Assembly (NCBI GenBank): GCA_005405945.1 | Contig: BJHW01000002.1 | Coordinates: 744,001-808,000, forward strand | Length of the DNA: 64,000 bases | Reading direction: 5' to 3' | Source of the DNA: Streptomyces violaceusniger | GTDB taxonomy: Bacteria > Actinomycetota > Actinomycetes > Streptomycetales > Streptomycetaceae | In this document: piece by piece, positions 29,140 to 38,276 of the stretch | How positions within the stretch are numbered: position 1 is the first letter of the stretch | Layout: each line of letters opens with the position of its first letter | Notes under the pieces: generated by a model | Told to the model about the DNA's origin: nothing | The model's database searches: none | The model's input: only the letters and a program-made list of their open reading frames with translations | Translations under genes and position numbers: made by a program

Positions 29140-30347
29140 TCAGGCGGCCCGCTCCAGGACATGCACGCCGCACGCCGAGCCGAGCCCGATCACATGCGCG
29201 AGACCGACCCGAGCACCTCCGATCTGCCGGTCGCCACCCTCGCCCCGCAGGTGCTGGCACACCTCCCATACGCCCGCGATGCCGGTGGCGCCGATCGGAT
29301 GGCCCTTGGACTGGAGCCCGCCGGACACGTTCACCGGGAGCCGGCCGTCGCGCCAGGTGGCCCCGCTGTCGAAGAAGTCGACGGCTCCGCCGGGTTCGCA
29401 GAGCATCAGGTTGTCGTAGTGGATGAGCTCCGCCGTGGCGAAGCAGTCGTGCAGCTCCACCAGGTCCAGGTCCTCGGGCCCCACCCCGGCGGTCTCGTAG
29501 GCGGTCGCCGCGGCCTGCCGGGTCAGAGTGGAGACGTCCGGCAGCACCTGGCACGCCTCCTGCCAGGGATCGCTGGTCAGGACCGAGGCGGAGACCTTGA
29601 CCGCGCGCCGTCGCTGCTCGCGGGGCAGGCGCCGCAGCGCGGCATCGGACACGAGCACGGCGGCCGCCGCGCCGTCGCAGTTGGCCGAGCACATCGGGCG
29701 GGTGTTGGGGTAGGCCACCATCACCTCGTTCATGATCTGCGCGAGGCTCATCCGCTTCGTGTACGCCGCGAGCGGATTGAGCGTGGAATGGGCGTGGTTC
29801 TTCTCGCTGATCCGGGCGAACAGCTCCAACGGCGCCCCGGTGTAGGGGTGTTCGTGCAGATACTCCAGGCCGATCTGGGCGAACACGCCCGGCATGGTCT
29901 CGGTGCCCACCCAGCCGTCCATCGGCGCGACGCTGCCGTACCGGCCCTGGGGCGTCCACGGCTCCCCGTCGGCCCGTTCGGTACCGCGCACGCCCAGCAG
30001 CCCCGCGCCGGACAGCTTTTCCACACCCACCGCCAGGCCGAGGTCCGCCTCACCGGCCTTGATCGCCATGATGGCCGTGCGCAGCGCGGTCGCCCCGTCG
30101 CGCAGGCGTTGGTGACGTTGTAGACCGGGACGCCGGTCTGTCCGATCTGCTTCTGGAGCTGTTGCCCGATACCGGCCGGCCCGCCGGTGACGTTCCCGGC
30201 CGCGATCACCTGGATGTCCCTGATGGTCACCTGGCCGTCGGCGAGCGCACCGAGCGCCGCCTCCGACGCGAGGTCCACCAGGTCCTCGTCCGGGTGCTTG
30301 CCGAACCTGGTCATATGGATGCCGAGCACCCAGACGCCGTCTGCCAT
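29140..30347 (-). CDS. SCP2-type thiolase (lipid-transfer protein; frame broken near 30097)
   Basis: A thiolase-fold enzyme of ~402 residues, of the sterol-carrier-protein-x/Ltp type. After repair of one missing G near 30097 the nucleophile region reads NVTNACATGATALRTAIMA. ELHDCFATAELI and GGLQSKGHPIGATG supply the other catalytic residues. Its ATG at 30347 overlaps the DUF35 stop by one base. Ltp/DUF35 pairs act as retro-aldolases or thiolases on side-chain CoA esters in steroid degradation, so a carbon-carbon cleavage role is likely. Confidence 0.9.
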
Positions 30348-30748
30348 CACTTCTCCCACGGTGCGAAGCCGAAGCCGATCGCGGTCACCCCGTCGCGGTC
30401 GGTCCCGAGGCCGAACGTGGTCAGCCGCACCCGCATGCCCGCGCGCAGCTGGGCGGGGTCGGGTGCCACATCGACCAGATTCGCCCGCACGCTGGTGCCG
30501 TCGAGGTCCACGACCCCGGCCGCGTAGGGAACCGGAACCCCCGGCGCGGCCACCGAGACGACGGTGAACGTGCGCAGGACGCCCTCCTCCGGCAGTGCCA
30601 CATCGTCGAAGCCGGTGGCCGAGCCGCAGGAGGCGCAGGCGTTGCGCCGGTCGAAGAACCGGGCGGCGCAGTCGCGGCACTGACGCGCCACCAGGTGGGG
30701 GTGGTCGCCGAGGACGAGGTAGTCGACGAGGGGGACTTCGGGTGGCAT
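30347..30748 (-). CDS. DUF35 zinc-ribbon/OB-fold protein
   Basis: A 133-residue protein with an N-terminal rubredoxin-like zinc ribbon (CRDCAARFFDRRNACASC) and a C-terminal OB fold. It is the usual partner of SCP2-type thiolases. In ChsH2/Ltp2-type complexes it contributes to acyl-CoA binding. The gene is immediately upstream of and coupled to the thiolase gene. The start follows GGGAGAGG, about 18 bases downstream of the palindrome at 30761-30776. Confidence 0.9.
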   Translation of the reverse strand: MPPEVPLVDYLVLGDHPHLVARQCRDCAARFFDRRNACASCGSATGFDDVALPEEGVLRTFTVVSVAAPGVPVPYAAGVVDLDGTSVRANLVDVAPDPAQLRAGMRVRLTTFGLGTDRDGVTAIGFGFAPWEK

Positions 30749-30760
30749 GGACCTCTCCCA

Positions 30761-30776
30761 AATAGAGTATCCTCAA
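30761..30776. promoter_or_regulatory. Palindromic operator-like site 5
   Basis: AATAGAGTATCCTCAA, whose reverse strand has AGGATACT (30766-30773), lies between the leftward DUF35 operon and the rightward class III CoA-transferase. Confidence 0.7.
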
Positions 30777-30851
30777 AAGCAGAATCTAGCTCGTGTCGCT
30801 CCATTCCGACAGTCCCGTGTGCGGGACGGATCTCCGGCTGGGAGGCACCCC

Positions 30852-31978
30852 GTGGCAACTGCCGCCAACGGTCCCCTGGCGGGCCTGCGCGTACTGGAGC
30901 TGGCCGGTCTCGGCCCGGCGCCGTACTGCGCCCTGCTCCTCGCCGACTTGGGCGCGGACGTGGTGCGGATCGACCGGCCGGGGCAGGACGAGGACCCGCC
31001 GTGGCCGGTGCTCGGCCGGGGCCGCCGGTCCGTGTCCGTGGACCTCAAGGGCGCCACCGGGGTGGCGGCGCTGCTCGCCCTGACCGACCGGGCCGATGTG
31101 CTGCTCGAACCGTTCCGCCCGGGCGTGGCCGAACGGCTCGGCATCGGCCCCGAGGTGTGCCTGGCGCGCAACCCCCGCCTGGTCTACGGCCGGATGACCG
31201 GCTGGGGGCAGACCGGCCCCTGGAGCGGGATGGCCGGCCATGACATCGACTACATCGCCGTCACCGGGGCGCTGCACGCCATCGGCCGGGCCGGTGGGCC
31301 GCCGCAGCCCCCGCTCAACCTGCTCGGCGACTTCGCGGGCGGCAGCATGTTCCTGCTCACCGGTGTGCTCGCCGCGCTGTGGGAGCGGGAGCGGTCCGGG
31401 TGGGGCAGGTGGTCGACGCCTCCATCGTGGAGGGCACGGCGTCGCTGACCGCGTTTGTGCACGGGGTGCGCGCGGCCGGGATGTGGCGGGACGAACGCGG
31501 CGTCAACCTCCTGGACACCGGGGCCCCGTACTACGACGTCTACCGGACGGCGGACGGCGAGTGGATGGCGGTCGGGGCGGTCGAACCGCGGTTCTTCGCC
31601 GAACTCGTCCGGCTGCTGGAGATGGACGACCCGCCGCCACAGCACGACCGGGCCCGCTGGCCGCGGCTGCGCGCGGCGCTGGCCGATGCCTTCGCACGGC
31701 GTACGCGGGAGGAGTGGACGGCGGTCTTCGCGGGCACCGACGCGTGTGTCGCGCCCGTGCTGTCCTTCGCCGAGGCGGCGGCCCATCCCCAACTCGCCGC
31801 GCGTGGCGTCCTGGTGGAGGACGACGGGGTGTGCCACCCGGCACCGGCGCCCCGGTTCTCGCGTACGCCGGGACGGCGCGGCGGCCCCGCCCCGGCCGCG
31901 GGGGAGCACACCCGTGAGGTGTTCACGGAGTGGGGCGTGCCGGACCGGCTCCACCCAACCCCGAACCGGCCCGCCTGA
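30852..31978 (+). CDS. Class III CoA-transferase / alpha-methylacyl-CoA racemase-like (frame broken near 31400)
   Basis: A CaiB/BaiF-fold protein of ~375 residues. The GTG at 30852 follows GGGAGGC. MTGWGQTGPWSGMAGHDIDY and the following GALHAIGRAGGPPQPPLNLL closely match the alpha-methylacyl-CoA racemase subgroup, where the His and Asp are catalytic. The C-terminal half (QVVDASIVEGTASL, NLLDTGAPYYDVY) is shifted by one missing base near 31400. It may epimerise a 2-methyl branched CoA ester so that the acyl-CoA dehydrogenases can act. Confidence 0.88.
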
Positions 31979-31992
31979 CGGCGTCGTCGGCG

Positions 31993-32034
31993 CGGTGTCC
32001 TCGGCACGGTGCCCTCGGCACGGTGCCCTCGGCA
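31993..32034. repeat. Tandem 14-base hairpin repeats between convergent genes
   Basis: Three units of CGGTGCCCTCGGCA lie at 31993-32006 (one mismatch), 32007-32020 and 32021-32034. Each unit can fold GTGCC against GGCAC. They lie in the 91-base gap between the CoA-transferase stop and the SDR stop, so they may act as a terminator cluster. Confidence 0.75.
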
Positions 32035-32069
32035 CGGTGGCGTCGGAGCGTGTCGTCGGGGCGGTGCCG

Positions 32070-32830
32070 TCAGCGCGGCCCCATGCGGATGGCCCCGTCG
32101 AGCCGGATCGTCTCGCCGTTCATCATGGGATTGCGGACGAGCGCGCAGACCAGGTCGGCGTATTCGCCCGGGTCGCCGAGGCGGGCCGGATGCGGGATCT
32201 GCGCGCCGAGCGAGGCGCGCGCGTCCTCGGGCAGTGTCATCAGCATCGGGGTGAGGAAGATGCCCGGTGCGATCGTGTTCACCCGGATCAGCTTGTCGGC
32301 CAGGTCGCGGGCGGCGGTGATGGTCATGGCGTGCACCCCGCCCTTGCTGGCCGCGTAGGCGATCTGGCCGATCTGCCCCTCGAAGGCCGCGACCGAGGCG
32401 GTCATCACCACCACGCCCCGTTCGCCGTCCAGCGGCTCGTTGCGTGCCATCCGCTCGGCGGCGATCCGCACCACGTTGAAGGTGCCGACCAGGTTCACCT
32501 CGACCACGCGCCGGAACTCGGCGAGGGGCAGCAGGCCCCTGCGGCCGAGGATGCGGCCCGGATCGCCGATCCCCGCGCAGTTCACCACCAGGCGGATCGG
32601 GCCCAGGGACTCCGCGGTGTCGAACGCGGCGCCGACCTCGTCCTCGTCCGTCACATCGGCGGGGCGAACACCGCCGACCCGCCGAGCCCGGTGGCGAGCT
32701 CGGCGCCATGGGACCCCTTCAGATCGAGGACGACCACGCGGACCCCGTCGCCGACGAGCCTGCGGACCGTCGCCTCGCCGAGCCCGGAGCCGCCTCCCGT
32801 GACGACGGCCACGCCTTCGGTCAGCTTCAT
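32070..32830 (-). CDS. Short-chain dehydrogenase (17-beta-HSD10-like; frame broken near 32663)
   Basis: A ~253-residue SDR. The N-terminus MKLTEGVAVVTGGGSGLGEA (32830) holds the TGxxxGxG cofactor motif but reads in a different frame from the rest. One C missing near 32663 restores FAPADVTDEDEV. The body has VNCAGIG, the catalytic Ser/Tyr/Lys in TASVAAFEGQIGQIAYAASK and IAPGIFLTPML. This pattern is typical of type II 3-hydroxyacyl-CoA dehydrogenases. It is a close relative of the SDR at 33712-34482. Confidence 0.9.
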
Positions 32831-32862
32831 CGCCGTACCTTCCCTCCCTCGCCGTGACCTTA

Positions 32863-32877
32863 TAACAGTATACTCAT
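32863..32877. promoter_or_regulatory. Palindromic operator-like site 6
   Basis: TAACAGTATACTCAT has the perfect palindromic core AGTATACT at 32867-32874. It lies between the divergent SDR and enoyl-CoA hydratase genes. Confidence 0.7.
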
Positions 32878-32925
32878 TGCCATCCGAGGTGCGATCGGAA
32901 CCTCATCGAGCCCAGGAGTGGACGC

Positions 32926-33690
32926 ATGGCGGACAGCGTGGTCGTGGAACGCCGGGACCGAGTCCTCGTGGTGTCGATCAACCGGCCGGAGGCGCGCAAC
33001 GCGGTCAACCGCGAGGTGACCGAGGCGATCGCGGCCGCCGTGGACGAACTGGACGCCACGGACGACCTCTCGCTCGGCATCATCACCGGGGCCGGCGGCA
33101 CCTTCTGTGCGGGTATGGACCTCAAGGGGTTCCTGGCCGGTGAGGACGTGGCACTGCCCGGGCGGGGCCTGGCCGGGATCTGCCGACGCCCGCCGGTCAA
33201 GCCGCTGATCGCCGCGGTCGAGGGCTGGGCGCTGGCCGGCGGCTGTGAGATCGCGCTGGCCTGCGATCTCATCGTGGCGGCCGAGGACGCGCGGTTCGGG
33301 GTGCCCGAGGTGAAGCGCGGTCTGGTCGCCGCGGCCGGTGGTCTGCTACGGCTGCCCCGGCGCCTGCCGCGGGCGATCGCGATGCAACTGGCGCTGACCG
33401 GCGAGCCGCTGACCGCCGTCGAGGCCCATCGCTTCGGCCTGGTCAACGAGGTGACACCGGCGGGCGGGGCGCTGTCCGGCGCCCTGGCGCTCGCCCGGCG
33501 TATCACCGCCAATGGCCCACTGGCCGTGTCGGTCACCAAACGGATCCTGGACGGTGCGACGGACCGCACGATCGAGGAGGGCTTCGCGGCCCAGGAGCCA
33601 CTGGTCGATCGGATCCTGGCGTCGGCGGACGCCCGCGAGGGCTCCCTGGCCTTCGCCGAGAAGCGGCCACCGGTGTGGACGGGCCGCTGA
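32926..33690 (+). CDS. Enoyl-CoA hydratase/isomerase
   Basis: A 254-residue crotonase-fold protein. It has ITGAGGTFCAGMDLKGF (oxyanion-hole region), VEGWALAGGCEIALACD and the catalytic region FGVPEVKRGLVAAAGGLLRLP. It hydrates or isomerises an enoyl-CoA in the island's beta-oxidation spiral. The start ATG follows an AGGAG site. It is a single-gene rightward unit facing an SDR. Confidence 0.92.
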   Translation: MADSVVVERRDRVLVVSINRPEARNAVNREVTEAIAAAVDELDATDDLSLGIITGAGGTFCAGMDLKGFLAGEDVALPGRGLAGICRRPPVKPLIAAVEGWALAGGCEIALACDLIVAAEDARFGVPEVKRGLVAAAGGLLRLPRRLPRAIAMQLALTGEPLTAVEAHRFGLVNEVTPAGGALSGALALARRITANGPLAVSVTKRILDGATDRTIEEGFAAQEPLVDRILASADAREGSLAFAEKRPPVWTGR

Positions 33691-33717
33691 GCGCGGCCCG
33701 TCCGGGCCCGCTCAGCG
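33685..33717. terminator. Candidate bidirectional terminator
   Basis: GCTGAGCG (33686-33693) pairs with CGCTCAGC (33709-33716), extended by GCCC/GGGC inside. Both converging stop codons (hydratase and SDR) lie in the stem. Confidence 0.5.
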
Positions 33718-34482
33718 GGGGCCGAAGCGATGGGCGCCGTCCAGGCGGATGACCTCGCCGTTGAGGTAGTCGTTGTCGACGATCGCCGCCACCAGGGCGG
33801 CGTACTCCTCGGGGCGGCCCATGCGTCGCGGGTTGGGGATCGCGCTGCCCCAGCGCTCCTGGGCCTCGTCCTCGCGCATACCGAACGCCGGGGTGAAGAA
33901 CGTTCCGGGGGCGATGGTCATCACCCTGATGCCGAGCGGTGCGAGGTCGCGGGCCGCGACCAGGCCGAGGCTCACCACGCCGCCCTTGGCCGTGGCGTAG
34001 TCGGACTGGCCCACCTGCCCCTCGAACGCGGCGATGCTCGCCGTGTTGACGACCACGCCCCGCTGCCCCGAGTCCAGCGGGGGAGTCTCGGCCATCCGCG
34101 CCGCGCTCAGCCGCAGGGTGTTGAACGTGCCGACCAGGTAGATGTCGAGGGTGCGGCGGAAGACATCGAGCGCGTAGGGCTTGTTGGCGCGGTCGAGCAC
34201 CCGGCTGCCCGCCACCGGGCCGCCGTGCGCGGCGACGGCGATCCGCGGTGGGCCCAGTTCGCTCGCCGCGTCGACCGCGCTCTGCACCGATGCCTCGTCG
34301 GTGACATCGGTACGGACGAACCGCGCGCCCGGACCGAGCTCGTCGGCCAGCCGCTTGCCGCCGTCCTCGGCGAGGTCGGCGATGACCACGCGGACACCGA
34401 GGCCCGCCAGGTGGCGTGCCGTCGCCGCGCCGAGGCCGCCGGCTCCGCCGGTGACGATCGCGGATGCGCCGTGGATGTCCAT
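33712..34482 (-). CDS. Short-chain dehydrogenase (17-beta-HSD10-like)
   Basis: A 256-residue SDR with an uninterrupted frame. It has IVTGGAGGLGAATARHLAG, AAHGGPVAGSRV in the NAG region, the catalytic NTASIAAFEGQVGQSDYATAK and APGTFFTPAFG. Sequence and length match the SDR at 32070-32830, so the two are likely paralogues. The expected role is oxidation of a 3-hydroxyacyl-CoA or a ring alcohol. The ATG at 34482 is preceded by GGAGGAACC, about 22 bases from the palindrome. Confidence 0.92.
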   Translation of the reverse strand: MDIHGASAIVTGGAGGLGAATARHLAGLGVRVVIADLAEDGGKRLADELGPGARFVRTDVTDEASVQSAVDAASELGPPRIAVAAHGGPVAGSRVLDRANKPYALDVFRRTLDIYLVGTFNTLRLSAARMAETPPLDSGQRGVVVNTASIAAFEGQVGQSDYATAKGGVVSLGLVAARDLAPLGIRVMTIAPGTFFTPAFGMREDEAQERWGSAIPNPRRMGRPEEYAALVAAIVDNDYLNGEVIRLDGAHRFGPR

Positions 34483-34503
34483 GCGGTTCCTCCATTCAGG
34501 AGA

Positions 34504-34519
34504 ATTCAGGATACTGATA
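34504..34519. promoter_or_regulatory. Palindromic operator-like site 7
   Basis: ATTCAGGATACTGATA has the core AGGATACT at 34508-34515. It lies between the leftward SDR and the rightward SDR. Confidence 0.7.
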
Positions 34520-34582
34520 TTCTCCGATGGGTTGTCAATGCGCGCTGTCGCGCGGGTGGCAGAGGCAGCGGAAGGAGCGGGC

Positions 34583-35439
34583 ATGCGCCGCGGGTGGAGC
34601 GAGCGGGACCCGGCCCGGATTCTGATCACGGGATGTTCATCGGGCATCGGCCGGGCCCTGTGCACGGAGCTGTCCGGCCGCGGCCACCACGTCATCGCCA
34701 CCGCCCGGGAGCAGGCGGACTGGCCGGCCGAGCCGCCGATGGCGGCGCGTCTTGAACTCGATGTCACCGACGCCGACTCCATCGCCGCGGCGGCCGAGGC
34801 GGCGGGACCGGTCGACGTGCTGATCAACAACGCCGGGGTCACCGCCTGGGCACCCCTCGAAGTCATGCCGATCGACACCGCCCACCGCGTCTTCGACACC
34901 AATGTCTGGGGGACGCTGCGCATGGCCCGGGCGCTGCTCCCCGGGATGCGTGCCCGGCGCCGCGGCCGTCTGATCAACATCAGCTCGGCCGCGCTGCGCG
35001 GATACCCCTCCTCGGTCTCTACGCCGCCAGCAAGACGGCCCTGGAGACGCTGAGCGAGACGATGCGGCTCGAACTCGCCGGGTCCGGTGTGGACGTGGTC
35101 CTGGCCGAACCGGCCGCCGTGGTGACCTCGTTCGGCGCCAACCGGATGCCCGTCGAGGTCACGGGCGCGCCGTACCGCGATCTCACCGATCGTGCCTTCC
35201 GGTTCCTGCAGTCCATGCGTGGCGTCACGCTCAGCGCACAGGAGGCGGCGGAGGCCATCGCCGATCTGGTGCACCGGGACGATCCGCCGCTGAGGGTCCC
35301 GATCGGCCCGGACGGTGCGCGCCTGGTGGCGCAGCGGCGGACCGTCGGGGACGAGGAGTTCGAGCGGTCGGTGCTCGACGGGCTGGGCGATCCGGAGCCG
35401 GTGGACCGGCTGGGGAATCCGCCGCGGGATCACTCGTAG
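34583..35439 (+). CDS. Short-chain dehydrogenase (classical; frame broken near 35007)
   Basis: A ~285-residue SDR starting MRRGWSERDPARILITGCSS after GGAAGGAG. TGCSSGIGRAL binds the cofactor and NNAGVTAWAPLEVMP is the structural NAG motif. The active-site region needs one C added near 35007 to read YPLLGLYAASKTALETLSE (Tyr and Lys). The C-terminal domain resembles oxidoreductases acting on steroids or retinoids. It ends inside the last codons of the convergent hydratase gene. Confidence 0.87.
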
Positions 35440-36287
35440 AAGCGCTCGGCCTTGTCGAAGGTCTCGGCCAGGTCGCCCGAGGACCGCCGCTGTACGAAGT
35501 TGAACTCATCCTTCTCGAACTGAAGATTCGTGCCGTACGCGTGCAGGAGATAGCTGCTCACCTCGGACAGGCCCATCCCCATGCTCTGCTCGACGAGCCG
35601 GTACGCCTCCTTGGCGATGACGATCCCGTCCGCCGGCATCCGCGCGACCTGGGACGCGAGGTTCTCGGCCGTCTCGTGCACCTGGTCGGCGGGGACGTAC
35701 CGGGTGAAGATCCCGAGGTGCGACAGCTCGGAGGCGGGGGCGATCCGGCCGGTCAGCAGCAGATCCTTGGCGAGGACGGGGCCGAGCCGGTGGAAGAACA
35801 GATGGAGGTCGCCGAGGACCGGGCCCAGATAGCGGGTGGCCGGCATGCCCACCTTCGCGTCGTCGCCGACCACGCACAGATCCGAGCCCATCAGGAACTC
35901 CAGACCGCCGCCCAGCGCGAAGCCCCGGATCTCGGTGATGATCACCTTCGGGTGGTAGGTGACCCTGCTGTAGACGTGCGAGGTCTTCCGGTCCACCACC
36001 AGACGCCGGCGCTGGCTGGGGCGGCGCTTGCGGCCGCTGCCGTTGGCCGTTTCCGGCGAGCCGTACCAGTCGTAGACCTCGGCCATGTCCACACCGGAGG
36101 TGAAGTTCTCGCCCGCGCCCCGCAGGATGACGACCTTGATCTGGTCGTCCTCGGCCACATCGTCCAGACAAGACACGATGCGGTCGTACATGTCCAGGGT
36201 CATCGCGTTGAGCTTGGCCGGCCGATTCAGCGTCAGCCGGGCGATATGGGTGACCGGGTCCTTCTCGTAGAGCACATCGTCGTCCAC
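35430..36287 (-). CDS. Enoyl-CoA hydratase/isomerase family protein
   Basis: A 285-residue crotonase-fold protein. The GTG at 36287 (VDDDVLYEKD) follows GAGGAC. The motif ILRGAGENFTSGVDMAEVYD is the oxyanion region, and EIRGFALGGGLEFLMGSD the second. A basic insert GSGRKRRPSQRRR at ~85-100 is unusual. The C-terminal ~70 residues (LHAYGTNLQFEKDEFNFVQ) extend beyond a minimal crotonase. It is last in a leftward operon with an alcohol dehydrogenase, an MBL hydrolase and an aldehyde dehydrogenase. Confidence 0.88.
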   Translation of the reverse strand: MDDDVLYEKDPVTHIARLTLNRPAKLNAMTLDMYDRIVSCLDDVAEDDQIKVVILRGAGENFTSGVDMAEVYDWYGSPETANGSGRKRRPSQRRRLVVDRKTSHVYSRVTYHPKVIITEIRGFALGGGLEFLMGSDLCVVGDDAKVGMPATRYLGPVLGDLHLFFHRLGPVLAKDLLLTGRIAPASELSHLGIFTRYVPADQVHETAENLASQVARMPADGIVIAKEAYRLVEQSMGMGLSEVSSYLLHAYGTNLQFEKDEFNFVQRRSSGDLAETFDKAERFYE

Positions 36288-36297
36288 TGTTCCGTCC

Positions 36298-37464
36298 TCA
36301 GCTGCTCGCGATGGGTGCGTGGGGGACTGCGTGAGGGAGTTCGTGGGGGACCAGCACGTCGCGTACGGACACACCCGACGCCAGCCGGTCGAAGGCGTGG
36401 TTGACCTCGTCCAGGGAGAGGGTCGCCGAGCGCAGCCGGTCGACCGGCAACCGGCCGACGCGGTAGAGCTCCAGATAGCGCGGGATGTCGCGGCGCGGCG
36501 ACGCGCTGCCCATATAGCTGCCCTTCACCGTGCGCTCGGTGGCCACCAGGTCGGCGAGCGGAAGGTCGAGGCGCTGGCCCGGGTCGGGCAGCCCGGCCGT
36601 GACCAGGACGCCGCCCCGGCCGGTGATGGCGTAGCCGAGGCGGGCGGCGCTCGCGGCCCCGGCGAATTCGAGGACGCGGTCGGCCGGGCCGAACTCGTCG
36701 AGGATCCGCTCGGCGCAGTCCGGCTGCGAAGCGTCGTACACATGGGTGGCGCCGAGACCGCGCGCGAGGTCGAGTTTGGCGGGGGACAGGTCGACGGCGG
36801 CGATCCGGGCCGCTCCGGCGGCGACCGCGCCGAGCAGCGCGCTCAGCCCGACCCCGCCGAGGCCGATGACCGCCGCCGAGGAACCGGGGTGCAGCCGCGC
36901 CGTGTTGAGCACCGCACCGACACCGGTGACCACCGCGCATCCGAAGATCGCCGCGATGTCCAGCGGTATGTCCGCGGCCACCCGTACCAGCGACTGCGGG
37001 GTGACCACCGCGTATTCGGCGAAGGCCGAGACACCGCTCCAGTGGTGCAGCGGATCGCCGTTCCGGCTGAGCCGCCGCGCGCCCGTGGGCAGGGTGCCCT
37101 CGGCGCGCGCCCGCCAGGACGACTGGCACAGGTTGGGCCGCCCTTCCAGGCACACCGCGCAGCCACCGCAGCTGGCCACGAACACCATCACCACATGGTC
37201 GCCGGGTGCCAGGCCGGTCACGCCCGCGCCGACCTCCTCGACCACCCCGGCCGCCTCATGCCCGGCGACCGCCGGGAGTCTGCGCGGCCGGGCGCCGGTC
37301 ACCGCGGACAGATCCGAGTGGCAGACGCCCGCGGCGGCGATCCTGACCAGCACCTCACCGGGGCCGGGCCCGGCCAGGTCGACCTCGGCGACCTCGAAGG
37401 GGCGGCTCTGTGCGAACGGTGGCCGCGCACCGGACCCGTTCAGCACGGCGGCACGCGTCTTCAT
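36298..37464 (-). CDS. Zinc-dependent alcohol dehydrogenase (MDR family)
   Basis: A 388-residue class III-like alcohol dehydrogenase. GVCHSDLSAVTG and GHEAAGVVEEVG bind catalytic zinc, CGGCAVCLEGRPNLC the structural zinc, and GLGGVGLSALLGA the NAD. It is more distant from the pair at 22860 and 49873. Its start overlaps the MBL stop by four bases (ATGA). It probably oxidises a primary alcohol whose aldehyde goes to the dehydrogenase in the same operon. Confidence 0.92.
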   Translation of the reverse strand: MKTRAAVLNGSGARPPFAQSRPFEVAEVDLAGPGPGEVLVRIAAAGVCHSDLSAVTGARPRRLPAVAGHEAAGVVEEVGAGVTGLAPGDHVVMVFVASCGGCAVCLEGRPNLCQSSWRARAEGTLPTGARRLSRNGDPLHHWSGVSAFAEYAVVTPQSLVRVAADIPLDIAAIFGCAVVTGVGAVLNTARLHPGSSAAVIGLGGVGLSALLGAVAAGAARIAAVDLSPAKLDLARGLGATHVYDASQPDCAERILDEFGPADRVLEFAGAASAARLGYAITGRGGVLVTAGLPDPGQRLDLPLADLVATERTVKGSYMGSASPRRDIPRYLELYRVGRLPVDRLRSATLSLDEVNHAFDRLASGVSVRDVLVPHELPHAVPHAPIASS

Positions 37465-38276
37465 GCGCTCACCGCCGCGGGCTCCAAGTGCAGCGCGGCC
37501 GCCCCGTCCAGGCCGGGAGCCACGCGCGGAAACCGCCGCAGAACGAGGGGATCGTGGCCCGGGATGATGTGGTCGGGGCCGTCCGCGAGCCGGGTGACCG
37601 TGCGCAGCGCCTCGATGTAGTCGATGGTGCTGACGAGGACGGGGAACGGATTCTCCGCGGTGAGGTTCTCGTAGTAGTGCACGGCGTCCGAGGCGAGCAC
37701 CACCCATCCGCGCCCGGTGGGCACCCGGACCACCTGCATGCCCGGCGTATGGCCGCCGACATGGTGGACCGAGACGCCGGGCACGATCTCGTCGTCGCCC
37801 TGGTGGAAGGCCACCCGGCCGTCGTAGAGCGCACGCAGCCACGCGGTCAGCTGTGGCCGGTCGTACGGTCTGCGCAGAAACGGGCTGTCCATCGAGGGGC
37901 CGGTGGCATGGGCCAGCTCGGCGCGCTGGATGTGCAGCCGGGCGTGGGGAAAGTCGTCGATGGCACCGGCGTGGTCCCAGTGCAGATGCGTGGTGATGAC
38001 ATCGCCGACGTCCGCGGCGCCGACCCCGATATCGGCCAGGGCGGCGAGCGGCGGGCGCAGATGGTCATGGCCCCGGGCGGTCATCGTCCCGGGGCCCGAT
38101 CCGGTGTCGACGAGCACCACGCGGTCCGTGCCGACGACGGCCCAGACGAAGAAGTCCATCGGCATGGACGCGTCGTGGCAGTCGCCGCTCTGTTGGAAGA
38201 TCACGTTCTCGAAGCGCCGCCGACGCGGGTTGGCCCCGTATCTCAGGGCGAAGACGCGGTACTCCGGGGACTCCAT
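37461..38276 (-). CDS. Metallo-beta-lactamase-fold hydrolase
   Basis: A 271-residue MBL-fold protein with the metal-binding motif THLHWDHAG and later histidines in HHVGGHTPG and IIPGHDP. The family includes lactonases (AHL-lactonase-like) and thioesterases. In a pathway with Baeyer-Villiger chemistry a lactone or thioester substrate is reasonable but unproven. Start and stop overlap the flanking genes, which fixes its limits. Confidence 0.88.
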   Translation of the reverse strand: MESPEYRVFALRYGANPRRRRFENVIFQQSGDCHDASMPMDFFVWAVVGTDRVVLVDTGSGPGTMTARGHDHLRPPLAALADIGVGAADVGDVITTHLHWDHAGAIDDFPHARLHIQRAELAHATGPSMDSPFLRRPYDRPQLTAWLRALYDGRVAFHQGDDEIVPGVSVHHVGGHTPGMQVVRVPTGRGWVVLASDAVHYYENLTAENPFPVLVSTIDYIEALRTVTRLADGPDHIIPGHDPLVLRRFPRVAPGLDGAAALHLEPAAVSA

